The notes beneath the pieces are model-generated. The model saw only the letters and a program-made list of their open reading frames with translations, was not told the DNA's origin and did no database searches. A stretch of DNA of 64,000 nt from Rhizobium bangladeshense. GTDB taxonomy: Bacteria; Pseudomonadota; Alphaproteobacteria; Rhizobiales; Rhizobiaceae. Shown here piece by piece: positions 16,875 to 26,307 of this stretch (positions are counted from its first letter, which is position 1; each line of letters opens with the position of its first letter). The stretch covers positions 186,001 to 250,000 of the forward strand of contig NZ_LYPL01000009.1 in NCBI RefSeq assembly GCF_001662075.1, given 5' to 3'. The position numbers were made by a program, and so were the translations under genes.

Positions 16875-18596
16875 TCACCGCCAGGCTTCCGGCAATTCGC
16901 CCTCTACAGGTTTCGCATAGGGCACCTTGTCGAGCAATTTCGAGAGGCCACTGACCCGCGCACAAAACCCATCCAGCGCCGCAAGTTTCACCGTTCCCGC
17001 ATCGTTCACAGCCTCGTAGCCCGGCATTGCCAGCGGCTCCCCGAGCACGATACCGTCAGGCAGGCGGAAATCCGCCGGCTTGCGCGTCAGGTTGAAAACG
17101 AACAGCAGTTTTTCCCCGCCCTTTTCGCGGGTGAAGGCGAGCAGGTCCTGGTTGGTGCCGACAAAGGTCATTTCACCGTCGATCAGCGCCGGGTGGCTCT
17201 TCCGGAAGGCGAGTGTCCTGCGGTAGTGGTGCAGTACCGAGTTGTCGCTGTCCTCCTGCGTATCCACGGAAAGCGCCGCCTGCTCGTAAGGCACCGGCAG
17301 CCAGCTCTTTTCCGCCGAGGTGAAGCCCGCATGCGCCTTGCCGGCCTCCCAGGGCATCGGCGTGCGGCATCCGTCGCGGCCCTTGAACGCCGGCCAGAAA
17401 CGGATGCCGTAGGGGTCGCGCAGATCTTCGAAAGCAAGCTCCGCCTCCGGCAGGCCGAGTTCCTCACCCTGGTAAAGGCAGATCGAACCGCGTAGCGCTG
17501 CTAGCACCGAGATCGCCAGCTTGGCGATAACAGGGCGCTCATCCGCCGTCAGCGCAAAACGGCTGACATGACGCATGACATCGTGGTTGGAAAAAGCCCA
17601 GCAGACCCAGCCGTCGGTCACCACCTTCTGGAAGTCCTCGACGCAACCGCGAATGTGCTCGGCGGTGAACTCCGGTCCGAGCAGGTCGAATGTGTAGCAC
17701 ATGTGCAGCTTGTCGCCGCCGCTCGTATAGGCGCCAACCGTCTTTAGTGAACGCGCCCCATCGCCGACCTCGCCGACAGTCGTGCGATCCTCGTACTGGT
17801 CGAGCAGCGCCCGGAAGCGCTTGAGGAAATCGACATTTTCCGGCTGCGTCTTGTCGTGGAGGTGGTTCTGCATGCCGTAGGGATTGGTGTCTGGCGCATC
17901 GAGGCCGGCGTCATCCTCGTCGGGCTCATGCGGCGGATTGCTTCTCAGCTGCTTGTCGCAGAAATAATAGTTCACCGTATCCAGCCGGAAGCCGTCGACG
18001 CCGCGGTCGAGCCAGAACTTCACCGTCTCCAGCACCGCATCCTGCACTTCTTCGCAATGGAAATTGAGGTCCGGCTGCGAGGTCAGAAAGTTATGCTGGT
18101 AATATTGCCGGCGCACACCGTCCCACTCCCAGCCGGGCCCGCCGAAGATCGACAGCCAGTTGTTCGGCGCCGTACCGTCCGGCTTCGGATCGGCCCAGAC
18201 ATACCAGTCCGCCTTCGGATTGCTCCGGCTCGCCCGGCTCTCGACGAACCAGGGATGCCGGTCCGATGTGTGCGAGATCACCTGGTCGATGACCACCTTG
18301 ATGCCGAGCCTGTGCGCCTCGGCCATCATCTCGTCGAAATCGGCGAGCGTGCCGAAGATCGGGTCGACATCGCAATAGTCGGAGACGTCATAGCCCATGT
18401 CGGCCATCGGCGACTTGAAGAAGGGAGAGAGCCAGATCGCATCGACACCGAGGCTGGCAATATGCGGCAGCCGGCGGGTGATCCCCTTGAGGTCGCCGAG
18501 GCCATCGCTGTTGGTGTCTTGAAACGAGCGCGGGTAGACCTGATAGATTACCGCGCCGCGCCACCAATCCGCATTTTCGCCTGCCTGCAATGCCAT
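16875..18596 (-). CDS. Alpha-glucosidase (GH13 family)
   Basis: This 573-residue GH13 enzyme hydrolyses alpha-glucosides such as sucrose, maltose or trehalose analogues. It begins WWRGAVIYQVYPRSFQD. The catalytic nucleophile is in GVDGFRLDTVNYY, the acid/base Glu in TTVGEVGD, and the transition-state Asp in WAFSNHDVMR. It has no signal peptide, so it acts on imported sugars. It resembles AglA of rhizobial agl operons, but no sugar ABC transporter adjoins it here. It ends 22 bases from the convergent ade stop. Confidence 0.88.
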   Translation of the reverse strand: MALQAGENADWWRGAVIYQVYPRSFQDTNSDGLGDLKGITRRLPHIASLGVDAIWLSPFFKSPMADMGYDVSDYCDVDPIFGTLADFDEMMAEAHRLGIKVVIDQVISHTSDRHPWFVESRASRSNPKADWYVWADPKPDGTAPNNWLSIFGGPGWEWDGVRRQYYQHNFLTSQPDLNFHCEEVQDAVLETVKFWLDRGVDGFRLDTVNYYFCDKQLRSNPPHEPDEDDAGLDAPDTNPYGMQNHLHDKTQPENVDFLKRFRALLDQYEDRTTVGEVGDGARSLKTVGAYTSGGDKLHMCYTFDLLGPEFTAEHIRGCVEDFQKVVTDGWVCWAFSNHDVMRHVSRFALTADERPVIAKLAISVLAALRGSICLYQGEELGLPEAELAFEDLRDPYGIRFWPAFKGRDGCRTPMPWEAGKAHAGFTSAEKSWLPVPYEQAALSVDTQEDSDNSVLHHYRRTLAFRKSHPALIDGEMTFVGTNQDLLAFTREKGGEKLLFVFNLTRKPADFRLPDGIVLGEPLAMPGYEAVNDAGTVKLAALDGFCARVSGLSKLLDKVPYAKPVEGELPEAWR

Positions 18597-18881
18597 CGGC
18601 TACATCTCCTGCTTCGTTTGCGCTCGCAACAGTAAAGCGGACGAAACAAAAGACAACTGGCTGAGGCCGTTGTGGAGGTGCCGGACGCACCGGGCGACGT
18701 CGTCGTGATCCGACAAGGAGGAGACGTATATAGGCTTGTCCACAACCCGTTTCCCGCCTCCGCATTTGGGGTTGCAACGCGATTCCTTTGCGATAAGGTG
18801 CGCACTGACCTGCACGTAAGAGGTCAAACACCGGGAACAGATGTCTAATAAAGGCGCAAAGCCTAGAAAGGTGAACCCACG
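18597..18881. other. Divergent promoter region, alpha-glucosidase / opp operon
   Basis: This 285-bp gap lies between divergent genes and must hold both promoters. A GGTTGCAAC-like sequence at 18770-18778 and a GATAAG box at 18792 are present, but their spacing does not fit a standard promoter. The oppA ribosome binding site (AGAAAGG) lies just upstream of 18882. No repeat was seen. Confidence 0.4.
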
Positions 18882-20462
18882 ATGAACCAGTTCACGAAAA
18901 AATTTCTCGCCTCCGCAATGCTTGGCACATTGCTGGCGTTTTCGGCGCATGCGGCCACGCTCAACATCCATAATGGTGGCGATCCGCAGTCGCTCGACCC
19001 GCAAAAGCTTTCCGGCGACTGGGAGAACCGTATCGCCGGCGACATTTTCGAAGGCCTCGTCACCGAAGACGCCAAGGACAATCCGATTCCCGGCCAGGCC
19101 GAAAGCTGGACCATTTCGCCGGACGGCAAGGTCTACACCTTCAAGCTTCGCGACGGGATCAAGTGGTCCGATGGCCAGCCGGTAACGGCCGGAGACTTCG
19201 TCTTCGCCTTCCAGCGCCTCGTCGACCCGAAGAACGCCGCCGATTATGCCTATCTGCAGTTCACCATCAAGAACGCCGAAAAGATCAACAAGGGCGAGAT
19301 CACCGACCTCAACCAGCTCGGCGTCAAGGCAATCGACGACAAGACGCTCGAAATCACACTGGAAAACCCGACTCCCTATTTCATCAACGCGCTGATGCAC
19401 TACACGGCCTATCCGCTGCCCAAGCATGTCGTCGAGGCCAAGGGTCAGGACTGGGTCAAGATCGGCAACATCGTCACCAACGGCCCCTATAAGCCGACCG
19501 AATGGGTTCCGGGCTCGCACGTCACCACCGTCAAGAACGACCAGTGGTACGGCACCAAGGATCTAAAGATCGACGGCGCCAAGTTCTTCGTGCTCGAAGA
19601 TCAGGAAGCCGCACTGAAACGTTACCGCGCCGGCGAATTCGATATCCTCACCGATTTCCCAACCGACCAGTACGAGTGGATGAAAAAGAACCTGCCGGGC
19701 CAGGCGCATGTCGCGCCCTTCTCCGGCCTTTATTATTACGTCGTCAACTCGCAGAAGCCGCCCTTCAGCGACAAGCGTGTCCGCCAGGCCCTGTCCATGG
19801 CGATCAACCGCGAAGTGATCGGCCCGCAGATCCTCGGCACCGGCGAACTGCCGGCCTATTCCTGGGTTCCGCCGGGCACCGCCAATTACGGCGAGCCGGC
19901 TTATGTCAGCTGGAAGGACCTGCCGTATAAGGACAAGGTCGCCGAAGCCAAGAAACTGCTGACTGAGGCCGGCTTCGGCCCGGACAAGCCGCTTCACGCC
20001 GTCCTCAGCTACAACACCAACGACAATCACAAGCGCATCGCCGTTGCGATCGCATCCATGTGGAAGCCGCTTGGCGTCAACGTCGAGCTCGTCAATGCCG
20101 AAACCAAGGTGCACTACGACCAGATGCAGCGTGGCCAGGTCGAAATCGGCCGCGCCGGCTGGCTTGCCGATTACAATGATCCGGACAACTTCCTGAACCT
20201 CTTGGTAACAGGCGTTCAGATGAATTACGGCCGCTGGTCCAATCCCGAATATGACAAGCTGATCAAGGAAGGAAACGCCGAAACCGACCTGAAGAAACGC
20301 GCCGAAATCTTCAAGAAGGCCGAGCAGCTGGCGCTGGATGAATCCGCCGCCCTACCGATCTACTACTATGTCTCGAAGAACCTCGTTTCGCCGAAGATCG
20401 AAGGCTTCGTCGACAACATCCAGGACATCCACCGCACGCGCTGGCTGTCGATGAAAGAGTAA
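18882..20462 (+). CDS. oppA: Oligopeptide ABC transporter, periplasmic binding protein
   Basis: This 526-residue family 5 solute-binding protein has a signal peptide of about 25 residues (ending SAHAATLN). It carries NIHNGGDPQSLDPQKLSGDW, EGLVTEDAKDNPIPGQAESW and KVYTFKLRDGIKWSDGQPVT, the typical opening of OppA/DppA proteins. The late Asp-Asn-rich segment (GWLADYNDPDNFL) matches OppA proteins that bind tri- to pentapeptides. Opp is likely but Dpp or murein-peptide specificity cannot be excluded. The rest of the transporter follows in order. Confidence 0.88.
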   Translation: MNQFTKKFLASAMLGTLLAFSAHAATLNIHNGGDPQSLDPQKLSGDWENRIAGDIFEGLVTEDAKDNPIPGQAESWTISPDGKVYTFKLRDGIKWSDGQPVTAGDFVFAFQRLVDPKNAADYAYLQFTIKNAEKINKGEITDLNQLGVKAIDDKTLEITLENPTPYFINALMHYTAYPLPKHVVEAKGQDWVKIGNIVTNGPYKPTEWVPGSHVTTVKNDQWYGTKDLKIDGAKFFVLEDQEAALKRYRAGEFDILTDFPTDQYEWMKKNLPGQAHVAPFSGLYYYVVNSQKPPFSDKRVRQALSMAINREVIGPQILGTGELPAYSWVPPGTANYGEPAYVSWKDLPYKDKVAEAKKLLTEAGFGPDKPLHAVLSYNTNDNHKRIAVAIASMWKPLGVNVELVNAETKVHYDQMQRGQVEIGRAGWLADYNDPDNFLNLLVTGVQMNYGRWSNPEYDKLIKEGNAETDLKKRAEIFKKAEQLALDESAALPIYYYVSKNLVSPKIEGFVDNIQDIHRTRWLSMKE

Positions 20463-20469
20463 GGGAAAA

Positions 20470-20500
20470 CGGTCCTTTCCGCGCGGTGCGGAAAGGACCG
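20470..20500 (+). terminator. Stem-loop between oppA and oppB
   Basis: A perfect 13-bp stem (20470-20482 with 20488-20500, five-base loop) fills almost the whole gap between oppA and oppB. There is no T run, so it more likely stabilises the oppA mRNA end or partly attenuates transcription than fully terminates it. Confidence 0.65.
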
Positions 20501-20510
20501 GCCCACGATC

Positions 20511-21434
20511 ATGATCAAATACGCCCTCCGTCGCCTGCTATCGACGATCCCGGTTCTGTGGATCGCCGTCACAGCCTGTTTTTTCGTTTTGCGCCTTGCC
20601 CCCGGCGGCCCCTTCGATGGCGAACGCCCATTGCCGCCGGTGATCCTCAAGAACCTTGCCGTTCACTACAACCTCGATAAGCCGCTGATCCAGCAGTACC
20701 TGATCTATGTCGGAGATCTGCTGCGAGGCGATCTCGGCCCCTCCTTCGCCAGCGAGGATTTCACCGTCGCCCAGCAGATCATGATCGGTCTGCCCTATAC
20801 CTTCACCATCGGCACCGCTGCCTTTCTGATCGCCATCATCGTCGGCGTGGCCGTCGGCTGTCTTGGCGCGCTCTACCAGAACAAGGCGCCGGATTACATT
20901 CTCGGCGCGCTCATCCTGGTCGGCGTCGTGCTGCCGAACTTCCTGATCGCGCCGATCCTGCAGCTCATCTTCGGCATCCACCTCGCCTGGTTTCCGGTCG
21001 GCGGCTGGGGTGACGGCTCGATCAAGTTCCTGATCCTGCCGATCGTCGTCCTGGCTTTGCCGCATGCAGGCCGCATCTCGCGCATCACCCGCGGCTCGAT
21101 GATCGAAGTGATGAACCAGAACTTCATCCGCACCGCCAAGGCCAAGGGCATCGGACCGCGTCTGACGGTGATGCGCCATGCGCTGAAGCCCGCCATGATG
21201 CCAGTTGTTTCCTATCTGGGTCCGGCCGCAAGCTACCTTCTCACCGGCTCGCTGGTTGTCGAAAGCATCTTCGGATTGCCCGGCATCGGCCGCTATTTCG
21301 TCAACGCAGCCCTCAATCGTGATTACGGCATGGTTCTCGGAACGGTCATCTTCTACATGGTGCTGATCGTGTTCCTGAACCTTCTCGTCGATATTGCCTA
21401 TGCCTGGCTGGATCCGAAAGTGAGAAACCGATGA
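20511..21434 (+). CDS. oppB: Oligopeptide ABC transporter, permease 1
   Basis: This 307-residue inner-membrane protein begins MIKYALRRLLSTIPVLW, the usual OppB/DppB start. It has about six membrane segments and the cytoplasmic loop RGSMIEVMNQNFIRTAKAKG that contacts the ATPases. The stop overlaps the oppC start by four bases (ATGA). Confidence 0.92.
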   Translation: MIKYALRRLLSTIPVLWIAVTACFFVLRLAPGGPFDGERPLPPVILKNLAVHYNLDKPLIQQYLIYVGDLLRGDLGPSFASEDFTVAQQIMIGLPYTFTIGTAAFLIAIIVGVAVGCLGALYQNKAPDYILGALILVGVVLPNFLIAPILQLIFGIHLAWFPVGGWGDGSIKFLILPIVVLALPHAGRISRITRGSMIEVMNQNFIRTAKAKGIGPRLTVMRHALKPAMMPVVSYLGPAASYLLTGSLVVESIFGLPGIGRYFVNAALNRDYGMVLGTVIFYMVLIVFLNLLVDIAYAWLDPKVRNR

Positions 21435-22348
21435 TCCTCAATCCCGCAAAGCGCGAGCTGCTCGCCGAGGAACTGCTGCAGGCGGAGGGCCTGGCGCCCG
21501 AAGGCCGATCGCTCACCAAGGATGCGTTGCGGCGGCTCGGGCGCAACAAGGCGGCCGTTCTGTCAATCGCTGTCCTGGCCCTGCTGATCCTCGCCGCTTT
21601 CCTCGGCCCCTGGTTCATTCCCTTCAACTATGAGGATCCGGATTGGGCCGCTTTCCGCATCCCGCCATCGATCGAAACCGGCCACTATTTCGGCACCGAT
21701 CCGAATGGCCGCGATCTCCTCGCCCGCGTCCTCTACGGCACGCGGGTCTCGCTTGCCGTGGCGCTGACGGCAACCGTCGTCTCCGTCGTCATCGGCGTAC
21801 TCTACGGCGCGATTTCAGGCTATATCGGCGGCAGGCTGGATGCGATCATGATGCGCTTCGTCGATATCATGTATGCGCTCCCCTACATCCTCTTCGTCAT
21901 TCTCTTGATGGTTATCTTCGGCCGCAACGTCTATCTGCTCTTTGCCGCAATCGGCGCGCTGGAGTGGCTGACCATGGCTCGCATCGTGCGCGGCCAGACG
22001 TTGTCGATCAAGCATCGCGAATTCATCGAAGCGGCGCGCGCTTCGGGGCAGCGGCCGTTCAAGATCATCGTCAAGCACATCATCCCCAACCTGGTCGGAC
22101 CTGTGGTCATCTTTGCAGCGCTGACGGTGCCCGAAATCATCGCCACCGAAAGCTTCCTTTCCTATCTCGGCTTCGGTGTGCAGGAGCCGCTGACCTCGCT
22201 TGGCACTCTGATCGCGGAAGGGACTGACGCTATGGAAAGCATGCCCTGGCTGCTGATCTTCCCGGCAGGCTTCCTGGTGACGCTGCTGCTCAGTCTGCTT
22301 TTCATCGGCGACGGCCTGCGCGACGCGTTCGACCCCAAGGATCGATAG
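21431..22348 (+). CDS. oppC: Oligopeptide ABC transporter, permease 2
   Basis: This 305-residue membrane protein has a long cytoplasmic N-terminus, as in OppC. Six membrane segments follow, with the conserved GTDPNGRDLLARVLYGTRVS-type motif and the coupling loop LSIKHREFIEAARASGQRP. It pairs with OppB to form the channel. One base separates it from oppD. Confidence 0.92.
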   Translation: MILNPAKRELLAEELLQAEGLAPEGRSLTKDALRRLGRNKAAVLSIAVLALLILAAFLGPWFIPFNYEDPDWAAFRIPPSIETGHYFGTDPNGRDLLARVLYGTRVSLAVALTATVVSVVIGVLYGAISGYIGGRLDAIMMRFVDIMYALPYILFVILLMVIFGRNVYLLFAAIGALEWLTMARIVRGQTLSIKHREFIEAARASGQRPFKIIVKHIIPNLVGPVVIFAALTVPEIIATESFLSYLGFGVQEPLTSLGTLIAEGTDAMESMPWLLIFPAGFLVTLLLSLLFIGDGLRDAFDPKDR

Positions 22349-22349
22349 A

Positions 22350-23357
22350 ATGCAGAAAGACACTCAAAAGGACACGCTGCTGGAGCTCAGCGACTACTCG
22401 ATCACCTTTGCGACGCCCGATGGCGAGGTGAAGGCGGTCTCCAACATGAACCTCACGGTTCGCCGCGGCGAGCGCATCGCCATCGTCGGCGAGTCCGGCT
22501 CCGGCAAAAGCCAGACCTTCCTCGGCATCATGGGTCTGCTGGCCAAGAACGGCGCCACGACGGGCCAAGCGCTGCTCGAAGGCAAGGACGTGCTGTCGCT
22601 GAAGCCGCGCGAGCTCGATCAAATCCGCGGCAAGGACATGGCCATGGTCTTCCAGGATCCGATGACCGCGCTCAATCCGTCGCTGAAGATTTCGAGGCAG
22701 CTGACGGAACAGCTGGAGGTTCATCGCGGCTTGACGGCGCGCGCCGCATCGGACGCAGCGCTGGACATGCTCAAACGGGTCGGCATTCCCGATCCGACCC
22801 GTCGCTTCCACCTCTATCCGCACGAACTGTCAGGCGGCATGCGCCAGCGCATCGTCATCGCCATGGCGCTGCTCACCAAACCGAAGCTGCTTATCGCCGA
22901 CGAGCCGACGACGGCGCTCGACGTCACCATCCAGGCACAGATCCTCGATCTCTTCAACGACCTGACGGCGGAGATGAACACGGCGCTGATCATGATCACC
23001 CACGATCTTGGCGTCGTCGCCGGCCTCGCCGATCGCGTCGCCGTCATGTATGCCGGTCGCATCGTCGAGGAAGCGCCGGTCGACGAACTCTTCAACAACC
23101 CGGCCCATCCCTATACGGCGGCGCTGCATGCCTCCATCCCGCGGCCGGACCAGGATGTCGACGACCTCGTCGTCATTCCCGGCCGCCCGCCGAACTTGCA
23201 GCACCTGCCGAAGGGCTGCAATTTCTCGCCGCGCTGTTCGCAGGTTCAGGACGATTGTATCGACCGTCCACCGCCGCTCGAAACGCTGGCGCCGCGCCAC
23301 TGCGCCGCCTGTTACCACCCGTTCCCGCGTCGTGAGGAGTTGCTGAACCATGGCTGA
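22350..23357 (+). CDS. oppD: Oligopeptide ABC transporter, ATP-binding protein 1
   Basis: This 335-residue ATPase has Walker A IVGESGSGKSQ, signature ELSGGMRQRI and Walker B LLIADEPTTALD. The C-terminal oligopeptide-transporter extension carries the four-Cys pattern typical of OppD/DppD (KGCNFSPRCSQVQDDC). Its last eight bases overlap the start of oppF. Confidence 0.93.
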   Translation: MQKDTQKDTLLELSDYSITFATPDGEVKAVSNMNLTVRRGERIAIVGESGSGKSQTFLGIMGLLAKNGATTGQALLEGKDVLSLKPRELDQIRGKDMAMVFQDPMTALNPSLKISRQLTEQLEVHRGLTARAASDAALDMLKRVGIPDPTRRFHLYPHELSGGMRQRIVIAMALLTKPKLLIADEPTTALDVTIQAQILDLFNDLTAEMNTALIMITHDLGVVAGLADRVAVMYAGRIVEEAPVDELFNNPAHPYTAALHASIPRPDQDVDDLVVIPGRPPNLQHLPKGCNFSPRCSQVQDDCIDRPPPLETLAPRHCAACYHPFPRREELLNHG

Positions 23358-24336
23358 GCGGTCGCTGCTGAGGGTCGAAAACCTGACGACCCAATTCGAA
23401 CTGCCGGCGAAAGGCTTCTTCAAGCCGCCGGTCTTCCTCACCGCCGTCAACAATGTCAGCTTCGATCTCGCCGAGGGCCGCACGCTCGGCATCGTCGGCG
23501 AATCCGGCTGCGGCAAGTCCACGCTCGGCCGCTCCATCCTGCGGTTGTTGAAATCGCAGAAGGGCCGCATTCTCTGGCAGGGCCGCAATCTGCTCGACCT
23601 CAGTGAAGAGGAGATGCGCGCCGCGCGCCGCGACATGCAGATCATCTTCCAGGATCCGATCGCCTCGCTCGACCCGCGCATGACCGTCGGCGACATCATC
23701 GCCGAGCCGCTCACCGTCTTCGAGCCGAAGCTTTCGAAGGCCGAGCGCACCGACCGGGTCCGCCAGATCATGAGTGCCGTTGGTCTTGTCCCGGAGATGA
23801 TCAATCGCTATCCGCATGAATTTTCCGGCGGCCAGGCCCAGCGCATCGGCATTGCGCGCGCCGTCATCACCAAACCGAAGCTCATCGTCTGCGACGAGCC
23901 GGTTTCGGCCCTCGACGTCTCGATCCAGGGCCAGGTGATCACGCTTCTGCGCAAGCTGCGCAAGGAGTTCGGCCTGACGCTGATCTTCATCAGCCACGAC
24001 CTCTCCGTCGTGCGGCTGATCTCCGACGATGTGCTGGTGCTCTATCTCGGCAGGGTGGTAGAATCGGGCGACTGCGCCACCGTCTTCGACCATCCGGCCC
24101 ATCCTTATACTCAGGCGCTCTTTTCGGCCGCACCGATCCCGGATCCGAAGCTCGCGCGCCTGCGTACCCGCATCCGCCTGCAGGGCGATCCGCCCTCGCT
24201 GCTCAATCCGCCGAAAGGCTGCGTCTTCTCGCCGCGCTGCTGGAAGGCGACCGACATCTGCCGCACCGAAATGCCGCCGACCGAGGAGGTTCGCCCCGGC
24301 CAGAAGGCAGCCTGCTACCACATGGACAGGCCGTGA
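23350..24336 (+). CDS. oppF: Oligopeptide ABC transporter, ATP-binding protein 2
   Basis: This 328-residue ATPase has Walker A VGESGCGKST, signature EFSGGQAQRIGIARA, Walker B LIVCDEPVSALD and a C-terminal Cys cluster (KGCVFSPRCWKATDIC). It completes the oppABCDF operon. Overlapping starts and stops suggest coupled translation through the whole set. Confidence 0.93.
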   Translation: MAERSLLRVENLTTQFELPAKGFFKPPVFLTAVNNVSFDLAEGRTLGIVGESGCGKSTLGRSILRLLKSQKGRILWQGRNLLDLSEEEMRAARRDMQIIFQDPIASLDPRMTVGDIIAEPLTVFEPKLSKAERTDRVRQIMSAVGLVPEMINRYPHEFSGGQAQRIGIARAVITKPKLIVCDEPVSALDVSIQGQVITLLRKLRKEFGLTLIFISHDLSVVRLISDDVLVLYLGRVVESGDCATVFDHPAHPYTQALFSAAPIPDPKLARLRTRIRLQGDPPSLLNPPKGCVFSPRCWKATDICRTEMPPTEEVRPGQKAACYHMDRP

Positions 24337-24493
24337 ATGGAACGATCTTTTCAGAACATCTGCGTCCCTCCCTCTGTGGGGTGATGTGTTCCGAAAACGG
24401 AATTACTTTGGAATCTATAGTCTCCGATAACAAAGATTTAGTTGCGGATATGCTATCCCTTTCTCCGCCCGATCATGGGCGGGGGAACGCTAT

Positions 24494-24835
24494 ATGAAAT
24501 CGAAAGTCTCTGGATTGATCGCGCTTGCCGGCGTGATCATCGCCGCCTCGGCCGTGCCGTCGCGTGCCGAAGATCTGAAGTTCCAGCTCACCAACGGGAC
24601 CAATTCCGTCCTGACGCGCTTTTACAGTTCGCCCACCGGCGTCAATAGCTGGGAAGAAGACGTCTTCGGCGAGAAGGTCCTCAATCCGGGCGAGACCGTG
24701 AACATCACCATCGCCGACGGCCGCACCGTCTGCAAATACGACATGCGCTTCGAATTCGACGAAAACTCGGACCTCGACACGACCGAAGACACACAGGATC
24801 TTTGCGAGCTCGGCAGCTACACCATCCACGAATAA
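24494..24835 (+). CDS. Small exported protein of unknown function
   Basis: This 113-residue protein has a clear Sec signal peptide (about residues 1-25, ending VPSRAED). The mature part is acidic, with LTNGTNSVLTRFYSSPTGVN, NPGETVNITIADG and two Cys (VCKYD and DLCELG) that could form a disulphide. I recall similar small periplasmic proteins in alphaproteobacteria but no known function. A ribosome binding site (GGGGGAAC) precedes the ATG and a terminator follows, so it is monocistronic. Confidence 0.75.
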   Translation: MKSKVSGLIALAGVIIAASAVPSRAEDLKFQLTNGTNSVLTRFYSSPTGVNSWEEDVFGEKVLNPGETVNITIADGRTVCKYDMRFEFDENSDLDTTEDTQDLCELGSYTIHE

Positions 24836-24851
24836 TCAACCTGCGCCGGTA

Positions 24852-24890
24852 CCCGCCTTCGCTTCGCCCGCGAAGGCGGGCTTTTCATTT
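24852..24890 (+). terminator. Intrinsic terminator
   Basis: An 11-bp perfect stem (24852-24862 with 24870-24880, seven-base loop) is followed by CTTTTCATTT. It ends the small exported-protein gene. Confidence 0.82.
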
Positions 24891-25013
24891 CCTGTGATAC
24901 CGGCGCTCACGATATCAATGCTTGTCACTCTGCACGGCTCCGCGTATCAGCGGATGAAGCGTCAATTCAAAGCGATAGAGCGGCCTGTTGGACGCTCATG
25001 CCGGGAGGACAAG

Positions 25014-25937
25014 GTGAGCGGAAGACGGTTTCTATCAATCGGTGAATGCATGGTGGAGCTCTCGCAGGCCGGTGACGGCCTGCTACGCAAAGGCTTTGCC
25101 GGCGATACCTTCAACACCGCCTGGTATGCCCGCGCCTGCCTTGGCCCCGACTGGTCGGTCGATTATTTCACCGCCCTCGGCGACGACGCCATGTCGGACG
25201 AGATGGTCGCCTTCATCGACAAGGCGGGCATCGGCACGAGCTTGATCCGGCGCATCAGAGGCAGGACGCCCGGTCTCTATATGATCAGTCTGAAGAACGG
25301 CGAGCGCTCCTTCAGCTACTGGCGCGACAGCTCGGCCGCCCGCAGCCTTGCCGCCGATCCCGACCGCCTGCGCGACGCGGTGGAAAGCGCCGACCTCGTC
25401 TATTTCTCCGGCATCACCCTGGCCATTCTGCCGCAAGAGGATGCCACGACACTGCTCGCCGAAATCCGCCGCGCCAAGGCGGCCGGCAAACTCGTGGCCT
25501 TCGACCCGAACATCCGTCCCCGCCTCTGGTCGAGTTACGACGTGATGCACACAACGATCAGCGAAGGCGCACGCTCTTCCGTGCTCGTCATGCCGAGTTT
25601 CGACGACGAAGCCGCGCACTTCGGCGACGATTCCATCGAGGCGACGATTCAACGCTATCGCGCCCTGGGCGCTGCCAATGTCGTCGTCAAGAACGGCGCG
25701 GACGGCGTTCGCTTGAATTTCGCCGGCCACGAGACCTTCGTTCCGGCCGAGACGGTGGAGACAGTGGTCGATACCACCAGCGCCGGCGACAGTTTTAACG
25801 GCGCCTTCCTCGCGCGCTACCTCGAAACCCAGGACGCGCCGGCCGCCGCCCGCTTCGCCGCGAGCGTCGCAGCCCGAGTCGTCAGTGAGCATGGCGCCTT
25901 GGTCGCCAAGGAAAAGCTCGGATTGAGCGGGCGTTGA
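25014..25937 (+). CDS. kdgK: 2-Keto-3-deoxygluconate kinase (PfkB family)
   Basis: This 307-residue sugar kinase phosphorylates 2-keto-3-deoxygluconate for the Entner-Doudoroff route. Family marks are an N-terminal Gly-Glu (SIGECMVELSQ), the GGDT-like FAGDTFNTAWYAR, YFTALGDDAMSD and the PfkB signature DTTSAGDSFNGAFLA with its catalytic Asp. I chose a GTG start at 25014 because GGGAGGA lies at 25003-25009; the frame is open back to 24894 but the extra residues look non-coding. Other ribokinase-like substrates are possible. Confidence 0.83.
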   Translation: MSGRRFLSIGECMVELSQAGDGLLRKGFAGDTFNTAWYARACLGPDWSVDYFTALGDDAMSDEMVAFIDKAGIGTSLIRRIRGRTPGLYMISLKNGERSFSYWRDSSAARSLAADPDRLRDAVESADLVYFSGITLAILPQEDATTLLAEIRRAKAAGKLVAFDPNIRPRLWSSYDVMHTTISEGARSSVLVMPSFDDEAAHFGDDSIEATIQRYRALGAANVVVKNGADGVRLNFAGHETFVPAETVETVVDTTSAGDSFNGAFLARYLETQDAPAAARFAASVAARVVSEHGALVAKEKLGLSGR

Positions 25938-26020
25938 GCCCGCGCATGACGACCAACATACGGACGCCATGCGCGGGCGCTCCCCGCCGTATCGGCGTTA
26001 CTGCCGCTGGTATCAAGCAA

Positions 26021-26212
26021 TCAGGACTTCGTCGGCCGATCGGACTCGCGAACCGCCTCGTCATGATACCAGCAGCTGTCGAGCGCCGCGTCGCAGACAT
26101 CGGCTGCCTCGCGCTCCATCAGCCGGGCGCGTTCGAACCGGCTGGGGGTCCGAGCCGGCTTGACGGGAAACTGGTAGATCGTTGCGGATTCACGATGGAA
26201 ACCGGTTGGCAT
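26021..26212 (-). CDS. Small DUF2735 family protein
   Basis: This 63-residue protein has the pattern I recall for DUF2735, a small Rhizobiales family: an N-terminal ESATIYQFPVKPA, a basic centre, and a C-terminal SCWYHDEAVRESDRP. A strong GGAGG lies seven bases upstream of the ATG (plus-strand 26220-26224), supporting translation. It is divergent from glnII, and the two TGCA-N9-TGCA dyads at 26271-26307 lie 60-95 bases before its start. Joint nitrogen control is therefore likely. Function is unknown. Confidence 0.75.
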   Translation of the reverse strand: MPTGFHRESATIYQFPVKPARTPSRFERARLMEREAADVCDAALDSCWYHDEAVRESDRPTKS

Positions 26213-26270
26213 AAGATCGCCTCCATTCCGTTCGGCGCATCAACATTCGACATCCGCGACCCTACCACAA

Positions 26271-26307
26271 TGCACATAGTTTATGCAAATTGCATAAAAT
26301 ATATGCA
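26271..26307. promoter_or_regulatory. Two tandem NtrC-like enhancer sites
   Basis: TGCA-N9-TGCA occurs twice: 26271-26287 and 26291-26307. The NtrC consensus TGCACC-N5-GGTGCA has the same outer TGCA spacing. The centres are 20 bp apart, about two helical turns, as expected for cooperative NtrC dimers. The inner CC/GG bases of the consensus are not conserved, which lowers confidence. Confidence 0.6.

Noticed and set aside
18770..18797. TTGCAA/GATAAG as a sigma-70 promoter for oppA
   Set aside because: The spacing between the boxes is 14 bases, too short for a standard promoter.
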